From Rhodoferax_B sp049316285 (GTDB taxonomy: Bacteria > Pseudomonadota > Gammaproteobacteria > Burkholderiales > Burkholderiaceae_C), in the NCBI RefSeq assembly GCF_049316285.1, contig NZ_JBMOXA010000004.1:124001-188000 (forward strand): a DNA stretch of 64,000 nucleotides, read 5' to 3'. Below are positions 36,160-45,212 of this stretch, piece by piece. The notes under the pieces were generated by a model. It saw nothing but the letters and a program-made list of their open reading frames with translations, was not told the origin of the DNA and did no database searches. Position numbers and translations under genes: made by a program. Positions within the stretch are counted from its first letter, which is position 1. Each line of letters opens with the position of its first letter.

Positions 36160-37065
36160 ATGGCCGTCTCACTCGACAACAAGCTGGTGGTGGCGATTTC
36201 CTCGCGCGCCCTGTTCAACTTTGAAGAAGAAAACCGCGTGTTTGAACGCGGCAACGACCGCGCCTATGTGGAGTTGCAACGCCAGCGTCTGGATGTGCCC
36301 GCAGCGCCCGGCGTGGCCTTCTCCCTGGTGCACAAGCTGCTGGCCTTCAATACACCAGAGGTGCAACGCGTAGAAGTGGTGGTGCTGTCACGCAACGACC
36401 CGGTCAGCGGCATGCGCGTGTTCCGCTCGTGCAAGGCGCATGGCCTGGCCAGCGTGCAGCGCGGCGTGTTCACACAGGGACGCAACCCCTTCGGCTACCT
36501 GCGGCCATTGGGCGCGCACCTGTTCCTGTCGGCCAATGAAGACGACGTGCGCCACGCGCTGAGCCTGGGCTTTCCGGCTGCGCGGGTGTTGACCGAATCG
36601 GTGCAAGCGGGCGACGAAAACCCGACCGAAGTACGCATTGCCTTCGACGGTGATGCGGTGCTGTTTTCTGATGAGGCGGAGCGCATTTACCAGGCCGAGG
36701 GCCTGGACGCCTTTCAGCGCCATGAAACCGACAACGCAGCGCTGCCCTTGCCCGACGGCCCGTTCAAACCCCTCCTGGCCGCACTGCACCGCCTGCAGCA
36801 GACGGAAGCCACCGGCATGCGCATCCGCACCGCACTGGTCACGGCACGCAGCGCACCGGCACACGAGCGCGCCATCCAGACGCTGATGAGCTGGAACATC
36901 GCGGTCGACGAAGCCATGTTTTTGGGCGGACTTTCCAAGGGTGCATTTCTGCGCGAGTTTGAGCCCGATTTCTTTTTTGATGATCAGACGGGACATGTGC
37001 AGTCGGCGGCCGCACATGTGCCTTCGGGGCATGTGAACAGCGGCATTTCCAACGAGCCGCGTTAG
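36160..37065 (+). CDS. 5'-nucleotidase, cN-I family
   Basis: The 301-residue protein matches the cytosolic 5'-nucleotidase I family: LVVAISSRALFNFEEENRVFE at the start, VEVVVLSRNDPVSGMRVFRS, IAFDGDAVLFSDEAERIYQ, LVTARSAPAHERAI, and EPDFFFDDQTGHV. These follow HAD-like motifs, with the DGD segment around the metal-binding aspartates. It should dephosphorylate nucleoside 5'-monophosphates in the cytosol. It stands alone after gspF with a 122-base gap and is followed by repeat copy B. Confidence 0.9.
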   Translation: MAVSLDNKLVVAISSRALFNFEEENRVFERGNDRAYVELQRQRLDVPAAPGVAFSLVHKLLAFNTPEVQRVEVVVLSRNDPVSGMRVFRSCKAHGLASVQRGVFTQGRNPFGYLRPLGAHLFLSANEDDVRHALSLGFPAARVLTESVQAGDENPTEVRIAFDGDAVLFSDEAERIYQAEGLDAFQRHETDNAALPLPDGPFKPLLAALHRLQQTEATGMRIRTALVTARSAPAHERAIQTLMSWNIAVDEAMFLGGLSKGAFLREFEPDFFFDDQTGHVQSAAAHVPSGHVNSGISNEPR

Positions 37066-37084
37066 GAATGTGGCGGAGCTTGGG

Positions 37085-37535
37085 TTTTCAACAGCGCGGT
37101 CGGCCGGGTCTCGGCCCGGCGGGCGAGTGGCTTTTGCAGAAATCGGCGAAGCCGATTTTCTTGTGCGTACAGGCGTGCCTTGCACGCGGGGTTTGCTCAC
37201 TTCGCAAAATGAAAACGCCCCAAATCCCCGCAGCAGGTGCAGCCGGAGGAGAGTGAAGCCTCGGGACCATTGCTACGCTAGGCCCAGGTCAGGCGATGCG
37301 TAGCGAGCCGGGTTGGTATTGCATTTCCCCCTCTGACTGCGCCGAGGAGCACAGGGGGCAGCGGATCAGGGCTGGGGCATGTCTGAGCGCAGCGAGTTGC
37401 ACCAGACCCCGCTGGCCCCGAGCACCGCAGGTTGCCCTTCGCAACGCGAAGGGACGCAGGCAGTGGGGGCGACTTCTCTTTGGTTACTTTCTCTTTGCGC
37501 AAAGAGAAAGTAACTCGCCACCGGGCGAAACAGGG
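37085..37535. repeat. Gene-free intergenic repeat element, copy B
   Basis: This copy shares three words in the same order with copy A. They are CGGCCGGGTCTCG plus CCGGCGGGCGA (37101-37126), the middle GCATGTCTGAGCGCAGCGAG block (about 37377-37397), and the right block TTCTCTTTGGTTACTTTCTC at 37474. The right end is a perfect 30-bp palindrome: TTACTTTCTCTTTGC followed by its own complement, 37484-37513. A small hairpin AAATCGGC-GAA-GCCGATTT lies at 37140-37158. The interior between blocks differs from copy A. No gene was found between 37066 and 37660. Confidence 0.7.
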
Positions 37536-37660
37536 ACGTGCCGCCACCCACAACGCCAGCCAAAGCCCCGACATCAATCAACCCCAAAAAGCGCATCAAT
37601 CAACCCCAGCTTGCACGCTAGCATCGACAATTCCCCGTTCAAGCCCCTCCAGGAAACCCC

Positions 37661-38347
37661 ATGCTCAAGCTCTACATCGCCAACAAAAACTACTCCTCGT
37701 GGTCCATGCGCCCGTGGGTAGTGCTCAAACAAGCCGGCATTCCGTTCGAAGAAGTGATGGTGCGTTTTGACTCACTCGAAGAAGGCTCGGTTTTCAAAAA
37801 CACGGTCACCGCCCTCAACCCCCTGGGCACTGTGCCGGTGCTGGTCGACGATGGTTTTGCGGTCTGGGATTCGCTCGCCATCGCCGAATACCTGGCCGAC
37901 AAATTTCCCGAAAAAAACCTCTGGCCGCAGGACCGCCTGGCGCGCGCACGGGCCCGCAGCATCTGCGCTGAAATGCACGCCGGCTTTACCGCCTTGCGCA
38001 GCAGTTGCACCATGAACATCGAAGCCAGCCTGCCCGAAGTCGGTGCCATTGTGTGGCGCGACAACCCAGGTGTGCGCGCCAACGTGGCGCGCATCGTCGC
38101 CATGTGGACCGAGTTGCTGGAGCAGGCCGGTGGCGACAAATTCCTCTTCGGCGACTTCAGCATCGCCGACGCCTACTACGCGCCGGTGTGCATGCGCCTG
38201 CGCACCTATGCGCTACCGGTCACGCCGCTGATCAGCGCCTATATCGACCGCGTATGCGCCGCCCCCGGCGTCAAGGCGTGGATTGCCGATGCGCTCGAAG
38301 AACACGACTTTGTGGTGTTCGACGAACCATACCGCCTGCAGCCCTAA
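37661..38347 (+). CDS. Glutathione S-transferase family protein
   Basis: The 228-residue protein has an N-terminal thioredoxin-like domain (KLYIANKNYSSWSMRPWVVLKQ, ALNPLGTVPVLVDDG, VWDSLAIAEYLAD) with the cis-Pro and the glutathione gamma-Glu site DS. An all-helical C-terminal domain has FLFGDFSIADAYYAPV. The SSWSMRPW motif places a serine where nucleophilic GSTs have it. The substrate is not predictable. It sits 46 bases upstream of cca. Confidence 0.92.
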   Translation: MLKLYIANKNYSSWSMRPWVVLKQAGIPFEEVMVRFDSLEEGSVFKNTVTALNPLGTVPVLVDDGFAVWDSLAIAEYLADKFPEKNLWPQDRLARARARSICAEMHAGFTALRSSCTMNIEASLPEVGAIVWRDNPGVRANVARIVAMWTELLEQAGGDKFLFGDFSIADAYYAPVCMRLRTYALPVTPLISAYIDRVCAAPGVKAWIADALEEHDFVVFDEPYRLQP

Positions 38348-38393
38348 GATCGTCAGCACGTTCTTAACGCCTTCAAGGTCTACACTGCCCAGC

Positions 38394-39683
38394 ATGCAAA
38401 TTTACTTGGTGGGTGGTGCGGTGCGCGATACCTTGCTGGCGCGGCCAGAAGGTGCGGGCGACCGTGATTGGGTGGTGGTGGGCGCCAGCCCTGATGACTT
38501 GCTGGGCCAGGGCTTTGTTGCGGTCGGCAAAGACTTTCCGGTGTTTCTGCACCCCAGGACCAAAGAAGAGTTTGCACTCGCCCGCACAGAGCGCAAAACC
38601 GCGCCCGGCTACCGTGGTTTTGCCGTGTATGCCGCGCCCGATGTGACACTCGAAGAAGACTTGGCACGGCGCGACCTTACTATTAATGCGATAGCTGCCT
38701 ACGCATTGCCAACAAGCGTCACCGGCCAATTTGACGTAGATTTCTCGCGCCTCACAGACCCTTATAACGGCCAGGCCGACTTGCAGCAAAAAGTGCTGCG
38801 CCACGTCACCGACGCCTTCCGCGAAGACCCCGTGCGCATCTTGCGGCTGGCGCGTTTTGCGGCACGTTTCGAGGACTTCAGCGTCGCCCCGGAAACCATG
38901 GCCTTGATGCGCGAGATGGTGACCGAAGGCGAAGTCGACGCACTGGTGCCCGAACGCGTGTGGCAAGAAATCGCGCGTGGCCTGATGCAGCCCCGTCCGT
39001 CGCGTATGTTGGAAGTGCTGCGCGACTGCGGCGCACTGAAACGCCTGTTGCCCGAGGTGGAGCGTTTGTGGGGCGTGCCGCAACGCGCCGACTACCACCC
39101 CGAGGTCGACACCGGCTGGCACCTGATGCTGGTGCTCGACATGGCCGCCCAATTAAAAGCGCCGCTGGCCGTGCGTTTTGCCTGCCTGACACACGATCTG
39201 GGCAAGGGCACCACGCCCGCCGACGTGCTGCCACGCCATATCGGCCACGAACAGCGCAGTGCCCAGCTGCTCAAAGGGGTGTGTGAACGCCTGCGTGTGC
39301 CCACCGATTGCCGCGAGCTCGCCGACGTGGTGGCGCGGGAACACGGCAACATCCACCGCAGCAGCGAATTCGGCGCCGAGGCCCTGGTGCGCCTGCTGGA
39401 GCGTTGTGATGCCATCCGCAAAAGCGAACGCTTCGCCCAGGTGTTATGGGCCTGTGAATGCGATGCACGTGGCCGCCTAGGCCTGCAAGACCAGCCCTAC
39501 CCGCAACGCCCGCGCCTGCTCGCGGCACAGGCCGCGGCTTTGAACGTCGACACGGCCAGCAGCGCCAGTGCAGCCGTGGCCTTAGGCGCCAAAGGAGCAC
39601 AGATTGGGGAATGGGTGCAGCGTGCGCGGGTAGAGGCGGTACAGCGCTGGCTGCAAAGCACTGGAGATGCTGCGCTGGGCTGA
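38394..39683 (+). CDS. cca: tRNA nucleotidyltransferase / multifunctional CCA-adding protein
   Basis: Cca adds or repairs the 3'-CCA of tRNAs. The 429-residue class II enzyme starts MQIYLVGGAVRDTLLARPEGAGDRDWVVVGASP. It carries the catalytic GDRDW acids, RRDLTINAIA, and RILRLARFAARF. The C-terminal part contains an HD domain (CLTHDLGKGTTPADVLPRHIGHE), giving phosphatase and phosphodiesterase activities in E. coli-type enzymes. The ATG at 38394 matches the family start; frames further upstream overlap the GST gene. Confidence 0.96.
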   Translation: MQIYLVGGAVRDTLLARPEGAGDRDWVVVGASPDDLLGQGFVAVGKDFPVFLHPRTKEEFALARTERKTAPGYRGFAVYAAPDVTLEEDLARRDLTINAIAAYALPTSVTGQFDVDFSRLTDPYNGQADLQQKVLRHVTDAFREDPVRILRLARFAARFEDFSVAPETMALMREMVTEGEVDALVPERVWQEIARGLMQPRPSRMLEVLRDCGALKRLLPEVERLWGVPQRADYHPEVDTGWHLMLVLDMAAQLKAPLAVRFACLTHDLGKGTTPADVLPRHIGHEQRSAQLLKGVCERLRVPTDCRELADVVAREHGNIHRSSEFGAEALVRLLERCDAIRKSERFAQVLWACECDARGRLGLQDQPYPQRPRLLAAQAAALNVDTASSASAAVALGAKGAQIGEWVQRARVEAVQRWLQSTGDAALG

Positions 39684-39764
39684 GCCGCTGCCGAGCCGCG
39701 TCTGAGCCACGCCTAGCCATGACCAGGGGGCGCAGCAGCGCTCACCCCCCTCACAGAAAAAGGC

Positions 39765-40295
39765 TTACTCCAGCCCGCGCTTCAAGCGCATTTCTTCAAT
39801 CTTGATATTGCCCAGCGGCACGGTCTTGGCGGTGGTGAGTTCGCGCTTGAAACCGGCCAGGTCAAAGAAGCGCATGGCGCGTTCGTTGCGCAGCGGGATC
39901 CACACTGTCACCGAGGTGCAGCCTTCTTCGACCAGCGCTTCGCGCGTGGCGTCCCACAAGGCCAGGCCAACACCTTGGTCCAGGTAGCCTGGGTCGACGT
40001 AGATGTACCAGATTTCGCCAACGGTGTTCTTCGTGCCTTTGTCGCGCGAGCGGTCGTAGCCGACGAAGCCGACGATCTGGTCGCCATCGAGCGCGATTTG
40101 CACTTGCGGGTCGCCAAACTCGATGGCGTCTTGCCACATCTTCAACCGCTTGGCCATGGGCATGGCCGTGAGCACTTCTTCGGGCACGATGCCGTGGTAG
40201 GCCGCGTGGCTAGAGGTGGCGTGCAGGTCAGCAATGGCTTGCGCCTCGTCCATTTCAGGAGGGCGAACTTCGAAAGCGGAAAAACTATTGGGCAT
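39765..40295 (-). CDS. GNAT-family N-acetyltransferase
   Basis: The 176-residue protein has the GNAT fold: FEVRPPEMDEAQAIADLH at the start, VGFVGYDRS, then EIWYIYVDPGYLDQGVGLALWDATREALVEEG, which covers motif A with the acetyl-CoA loop (Q-G-V-G-L-A). RFFDLAGFKREL forms motif B. The ATG at 40295 is chosen over one 24 codons upstream because homology begins here. The acceptor is unknown. The gene is convergent with cca and divergent from the DUF938 gene. Confidence 0.88.
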   Translation of the reverse strand: MPNSFSAFEVRPPEMDEAQAIADLHATSSHAAYHGIVPEEVLTAMPMAKRLKMWQDAIEFGDPQVQIALDGDQIVGFVGYDRSRDKGTKNTVGEIWYIYVDPGYLDQGVGLALWDATREALVEEGCTSVTVWIPLRNERAMRFFDLAGFKRELTTAKTVPLGNIKIEEMRLKRGLE

Positions 40296-40440
40296 GGAAA
40301 AACGGTCTTCAGACCGTGGGTCACAAAATTTCGAGGGACAAGGATTGTCGCCGCAAATCGATTTCACGTCTGTAGCCAGCCCAACAGCCCCGCTCCACGC
40401 TTTGAAAATGAGCCCTGGCGAGGGCTAAACTTGTCCCGCC

Positions 40441-41061
40441 ATGCCTGCCCACACCCGCCCCTTCAGCGCCGCCGCCGAGCGCAACCTGCCACCGATTCTG
40501 GACGCGCTGCGCCCCCACCTGGCGCCAGCCGGACTGGCGCTGGAAATCGCCAGCGGTACCGGCCAACATGCGGCGGCTTTTGCCCAGGCCCTGCCACAGT
40601 GGACCTGGCAGCCCAGTGACAGCCAGCCGGCAGCCCTGGACGCCATCCGCGCCTGGACGGCTGATAGCCCTAACGTACGCCCGCCACTGCTGCTGGACGT
40701 GTGCCACAGCGTCTGGCCATGCCCCGGGCTGGCGCCAGTGGATTTGCTGTACTGCGCCAATATGCTGCACATCTCGCCGTGGACCACATGCGCGGCACTG
40801 ATGCACGCGGCCAGCAGCCAACTCAAACCGGGCGGCTTGCTGGCGGTGTATGGCCCTTTTCTCGAGTCCGATGTCAGCACCGCCCCCAGCAACCTGGCCT
40901 TTGATGCCGACCTGCGCCAGCGCAACGCCGCCTGGGGCATTCGCACACTGGAAGCCGTGCGCCAAACCGCCAGCGCCGCCGGCCTGACGCAGCCCACGCG
41001 CCTCGCCATGCCCAGCCACAACCTGTTGCTGCTGTGGCGCCAGCCGGGCGAGGTCGCATGA
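40441..41061 (+). CDS. DUF938 SAM-dependent methyltransferase-like protein
   Basis: The 206-residue protein matches DUF938: FSAAAERNLPPILDAL, the SAM-binding LEIASGTGQHAAAFAQALP, WQPSDSQ, and DLLYCANMLHISPW followed by GLLAVYGPF. The methyl acceptor is unknown. Its stop overlaps the following ferredoxin gene by four bases (ATGA), suggesting the two proteins are made together. Confidence 0.88.
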   Translation: MPAHTRPFSAAAERNLPPILDALRPHLAPAGLALEIASGTGQHAAAFAQALPQWTWQPSDSQPAALDAIRAWTADSPNVRPPLLLDVCHSVWPCPGLAPVDLLYCANMLHISPWTTCAALMHAASSQLKPGGLLAVYGPFLESDVSTAPSNLAFDADLRQRNAAWGIRTLEAVRQTASAAGLTQPTRLAMPSHNLLLLWRQPGEVA

Positions 41062-41372
41062 GCTCTCCCGCCGCACCGTGGAGCCAGGTGTTCCAGGCCA
41101 CCGACAGCGTCACGGGCTGCAGCTTCCCCGCGCCCTCAGACCTGCCCCTGCTGGTGGCGGCCGAACACGCAGGTTTGCGCCCGGTGAGTTCCTGCCGCAA
41201 CGGCACCTGCCGCAGTTGCATCAGCCATTTGACCCGCGGCGAGGTGTATTACAGCGTCGCCTGGCCGGGCTTGAGCCCGGACGAAAAAGCCGCCGGCTTC
41301 ATCTTGCCCTGCGTCGCCTGCGCGGCCAGCGATGTGACGCTGCGCTTCGGCGCCTGGGATGCCTTTGACTGA
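41058..41372 (+). CDS. Small plant-type 2Fe-2S ferredoxin
   Basis: The 104-residue protein has the plant-type cluster motif SSCRNGTCRSC (C-x4-C-x2-C) and a distal fourth cysteine in FILPCVAC. It would be a soluble one-electron carrier. It overlaps the DUF938 gene by four bases. No oxygenase or reductase partner is adjacent, so the redox partner is unknown. Confidence 0.9.
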   Translation: MSSPAAPWSQVFQATDSVTGCSFPAPSDLPLLVAAEHAGLRPVSSCRNGTCRSCISHLTRGEVYYSVAWPGLSPDEKAAGFILPCVACAASDVTLRFGAWDAFD

Positions 41373-41627
41373 GCGTGGACCAAACCCTCTTTAAAGCGTG
41401 AAGACGGGCAGCGCTCGCTTTGCGGGCTACTTGTTACAAGTTGTGTTCATAAGGATACAAATCTTCTTTAGCGCTGTGCGTGCACCTTTGGCGCCCACAT
41501 AATCACCCGCGGGTCCCCACCAACATCCGTGCTTTCCAGCCAGCGGCTTCAAATGATTCGTCGTCCTTTTTGCTCCTTTAGTCGCCACCCCTCAGCATCT
41601 ACCCGCAGCGGGCTGCGCGCTTGAAAA

Positions 41628-44600
41628 ATGTCAGCTGACATGCCTACGCCCATTTTGCTCATAGACCCGGATGGCGCGCGCGCGCAATCCGTGGTGGCGG
41701 CAGCAGCCAGCCTGCAGTTGCCGCTGGAGGTGGTCGCCGCCAGTTCGCTGGCACAGGCCAAACTATCCCCGGCATGGCCTTTGATCGATGTGGTGTTGGT
41801 GCACCATGGCGCGCTGGGCCGCAGTCCGGCCGAGTGGATCGCCCATCTGCAGCCGCACCAGAGCGCGGTGTTGTGTATTGCAGCGGGTGAGGAAATGGCT
41901 GCGGTGCAGGCGCTGGAAAGCGGCTTCGCCGACTACCTGCTCACAGATCAAGCGCTGGCCTACGTGCTCACGCTGCCCGCACGCATCGCCTTGCTGCGCC
42001 AAAAAATGGCCGCCATGCGCAATGTGCAACAGCGCCAGCAGCAACTCGACATGGCCACCCTCAACGGCCACATCGGCCTATGGCACTGGGATGCCCACAC
42101 CGGCGACTGCGTGGTCAATCCGGCCTGGTGCCGCATGCTCGGCTACCCCGAGGTCGAGATGGTGATTCCGCGTGACGCCTGGAAAGACCTGATGCATCCG
42201 CAAGACCAACAGCGTCTGCTGATGGCAGTCCCAGGCATGGCCCACGCTACACCCGAAGACGTGGTGGAGCTGCGGCTGCGCCACAAGGCCGGGCACTGGA
42301 TCTGGGTGCTCAGCCGGGGATGGGTGGCGCAGCGCGACGCCAGCGGTGCCGCCAGCCACATGGCCGGCACCTTGGTGGATATCACGCGGCGCAAGGAGAC
42401 CGAAGCCACGCTGCAGCAGCAGAACCAATTGCTGCATGCCATGAGCCGCACCCAGACCGCGTTCATGCAAGACATGAACGAAGGCCGCGCCTTTGACTAC
42501 ATACTGGAAGACATGCTCGCCCTCACCGGCAGCACCGAAGGTTTCATCACCAAGCTGCTGACGCCCTCCGGCAGTCGCCTGTTGGCCGCGACGCCGGCTT
42601 TTGCGCAGATGGCCCTGGCCGACCAGGGTGTCGACGGCAACAACCGTGGCGCCGGCGCAGAGCCAGCACCGGTGTCGGCGCAACAAGGCCGTCTCGATGA
42701 CATTCTGCACACGGCCAGCACCACGGGCCAGGCTTGGACTGGCCGCCTGGAAGCCTTGGGCGCGCCTGAGGCTTCATGGCTGGCTTGTATGCCAGTGTTG
42801 ATCAATGGCGAGGGGGTCGGACACGTGGTGGTCAGCCGCCCCGCAGACGCCGCGCACCTCGGCCACGGCTACAGTGCCGCCGACCTGGCCACCGCCGCGC
42901 CGCTGCTCGGCACCCTGAGCCACTTCATCCGTGCGCAACGTGCCGAGCGCCTCAAGCTGCAAGCCCAGCAGGCCTTGAACGAGACTAGCCTGCTGCTGGA
43001 GCAGAAGTCGCGCACCATGAGCGACATGCTCAACAGCATCTCGCAAGGCATCTCGCTGGTCAGTGCAGACCAGCACATGATCGCCTACAACACGCGGCTG
43101 CGCGAATTGCTGGACTTGCCGGACGAACTGCTGGCAGCCCGGCCCCATGTGTCCAAAATTGTTGATTTCCAGAACCAGCGCGGCGACTTCGGTACCGACC
43201 TGAACCTGATCGCACCACACGCGCGCGATTACGTGCAAAAGGCCACCAGCGGAATCGCCAAGCCCAGCGACGTCCCCACCACTTATCTGCGCCGCACCCA
43301 TACCGGCAAAGTGCTGGAGGTGCATTCACGCATGTTGCTCTCGGGTGAACGGGTGCGCACCTTCACCGACGTCACCTCGTACATCCAGGCGCAAACCGAC
43401 CTGCGTGAAAGCGAGGCCCGTTTTCGCAGCCTCACCGAGCTCAGCAGCGACTGGTTCTGGGAACTGGAAGTCCAGGCTCCGGCGGGCGTTGTGGGGAGTA
43501 CGGCCCACAGCGTCACGCCAGCGCCAGCCACGTCGGCGCATCCCTTGGGCACGGTGGTGGGCTTGTCCTCCGACGACTTGCCCAAGGAAATCGGTGCTTT
43601 CCACAGCCCCGCGGAACTGACGCGGTGGGAGGCCCTCATCGCCTCGCGGCAAGAATTTCGCGACCAGGTCTTCACCCTGCAAAACACCACAGTGCCCGGC
43701 CTGATGTATGTGTCGGTCTCGGGCCTGCCGGTACTGGATGAGAACGGTCGCTTCACCGGCTTTCGGGGCACCGGGCAGGACATCACCGCCCGCAAGCTGG
43801 CCGAGGCCGAAATCGAACGCCTGGCGTTTTACGACGCGCTCTGCGACCTGCCCAACCGCCGCCTGCTGGAGCTGCAACTCGCCGAAGCCTTGGTCCGCAA
43901 CATGACCACCGGCGCCAGTGGCGCCTTGTTGTTCATCGACCTGGACAACTTCAAGGACCTGAACGACACCCACGGCCACAGCGTAGGCGACTCGCTGCTG
44001 GTGCAAGTGGCGCAACGTCTAAAAGCCGCTGCGACAGACGCCGCCATCGTGGCGCGCTTTGGCGGCGACGAGTTCGTGGTGGTGCTCGACAACCTCGGCC
44101 GCCCCCATGGCGACGCCAACGCCTTGGCCGAGCAAACGGCGCGCCGCATCCTGGGCGCACTGGCCCAGCCCTACCACCTGGGCTCCACCACACACCACAG
44201 CACACCCAGCATAGGCATTGCGCTGTTTCAGGGCAGCACCCACAGCATCAACGAACTGTTCAAACAGGCCGACGTCGCCATGTACCAGGCCAAAGCTGCG
44301 GGCCGCAACACCCTGCGCTTCTTCAATCCAGAGATGCAGGCCGAGGTGCAGAATCGCGCCGAACTCGAAGCCGACCTGCGCCACGGCATACACCACCAAC
44401 ACCTGCTGCTGCACTACCAGCCCATCGTCAACAGCGCGGCGCAGATCGTCGGTGTGGAAGCCTTGGTGCGCTGGCAACACCCCAGCCGTGGCCTGGTGTC
44501 GCCGGCGGTGTTCATTCCGATTGCTGAGCAGACCGGACTAATCCACGAGATCGGCGCCTGGGTGCTGGAGACCGCCTGCCACCAGTTGGCCAGCTGGAGC

Positions 44601-45125
44601 CATTCCTCCGACACCTCTCACCTCAGCATCTCGGTCAACGTGAGCGCCCGTCAATTGCGCCAGCCCGACTTTGTGGTGCAGGTGCTCAGCGCCCTGGCAC
44701 GCACCCAGGCCAACCCGCGGCGCCTGAAGATAGAGTTGACCGAAAGCATGCTGCTGCAGAACGTGGAAGACGTCATCGAAAAAATGGCCGCGCTCAAAGA
44801 CCACGGTGTGGGCTTTTCGCTCGACGATTTTGGAACCGGCTACTCGTCTCTGAGCTACCTCAAGCGCCTGCCGCTGGACCAGTTGAAGATAGACCAGTCA
44901 TTTGTCAACGACGTGCTCACCAACCCCAACGATGCGGCGATTGCGCGCACCATACTGGCGCTGGCCCAAGCACTCGACCTGCAGGTCGTGGCCGAAGGTG
45001 TGGAAACCGAAGGCCAGCGCAATTTCCTGCTACTGCTGGGCTGCAAAGCCTTCCAGGGCTACCTGTTTGCCCGGCCCGCACCGGTCGAACAACTGTTCAC
45101 CCAGTTGGCGCGCGCGCCGCGCTGA
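41628..45125 (+). CDS. Multi-sensor diguanylate cyclase/phosphodiesterase (receiver-like, PAS, GAF, PAS, PAS, GGDEF, EAL)
   Basis: The 1165-residue cytosolic protein starts with a degenerate receiver-like region (about 8-125). A PAS with PAC follows (about 145-260), then a GAF-like region (270-440), two PAS domains (about 460-580 and 600-725), GGDEF and EAL. GGDEF is intact (RFGGDEF, 812-816) but lacks an RxxD inhibitory site just upstream. EAL is intact (E944 in EALVRWQHP, SVNVSARQL, ELTESMLLQN, DDFGTGYSSLSYL, KIDQSF, EGVE). It could both make and degrade cyclic di-GMP. No membrane helices are seen, and it stands alone. Confidence 0.94.
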   Translation: MSADMPTPILLIDPDGARAQSVVAAAASLQLPLEVVAASSLAQAKLSPAWPLIDVVLVHHGALGRSPAEWIAHLQPHQSAVLCIAAGEEMAAVQALESGFADYLLTDQALAYVLTLPARIALLRQKMAAMRNVQQRQQQLDMATLNGHIGLWHWDAHTGDCVVNPAWCRMLGYPEVEMVIPRDAWKDLMHPQDQQRLLMAVPGMAHATPEDVVELRLRHKAGHWIWVLSRGWVAQRDASGAASHMAGTLVDITRRKETEATLQQQNQLLHAMSRTQTAFMQDMNEGRAFDYILEDMLALTGSTEGFITKLLTPSGSRLLAATPAFAQMALADQGVDGNNRGAGAEPAPVSAQQGRLDDILHTASTTGQAWTGRLEALGAPEASWLACMPVLINGEGVGHVVVSRPADAAHLGHGYSAADLATAAPLLGTLSHFIRAQRAERLKLQAQQALNETSLLLEQKSRTMSDMLNSISQGISLVSADQHMIAYNTRLRELLDLPDELLAARPHVSKIVDFQNQRGDFGTDLNLIAPHARDYVQKATSGIAKPSDVPTTYLRRTHTGKVLEVHSRMLLSGERVRTFTDVTSYIQAQTDLRESEARFRSLTELSSDWFWELEVQAPAGVVGSTAHSVTPAPATSAHPLGTVVGLSSDDLPKEIGAFHSPAELTRWEALIASRQEFRDQVFTLQNTTVPGLMYVSVSGLPVLDENGRFTGFRGTGQDITARKLAEAEIERLAFYDALCDLPNRRLLELQLAEALVRNMTTGASGALLFIDLDNFKDLNDTHGHSVGDSLLVQVAQRLKAAATDAAIVARFGGDEFVVVLDNLGRPHGDANALAEQTARRILGALAQPYHLGSTTHHSTPSIGIALFQGSTHSINELFKQADVAMYQAKAAGRNTLRFFNPEMQAEVQNRAELEADLRHGIHHQHLLLHYQPIVNSAAQIVGVEALVRWQHPSRGLVSPAVFIPIAEQTGLIHEIGAWVLETACHQLASWSHSSDTSHLSISVNVSARQLRQPDFVVQVLSALARTQANPRRLKIELTESMLLQNVEDVIEKMAALKDHGVGFSLDDFGTGYSSLSYLKRLPLDQLKIDQSFVNDVLTNPNDAAIARTILALAQALDLQVVAEGVETEGQRNFLLLLGCKAFQGYLFARPAPVEQLFTQLARAPR

Positions 45126-45212
45126 AAGCCGGGCCTGGGGCAAAACGCCCAAGCGGCGCCACAGGCTGTTTCTGCTAAGGTTGCCTCACTACAAAAGAGA
45201 CAACACCCCGCC

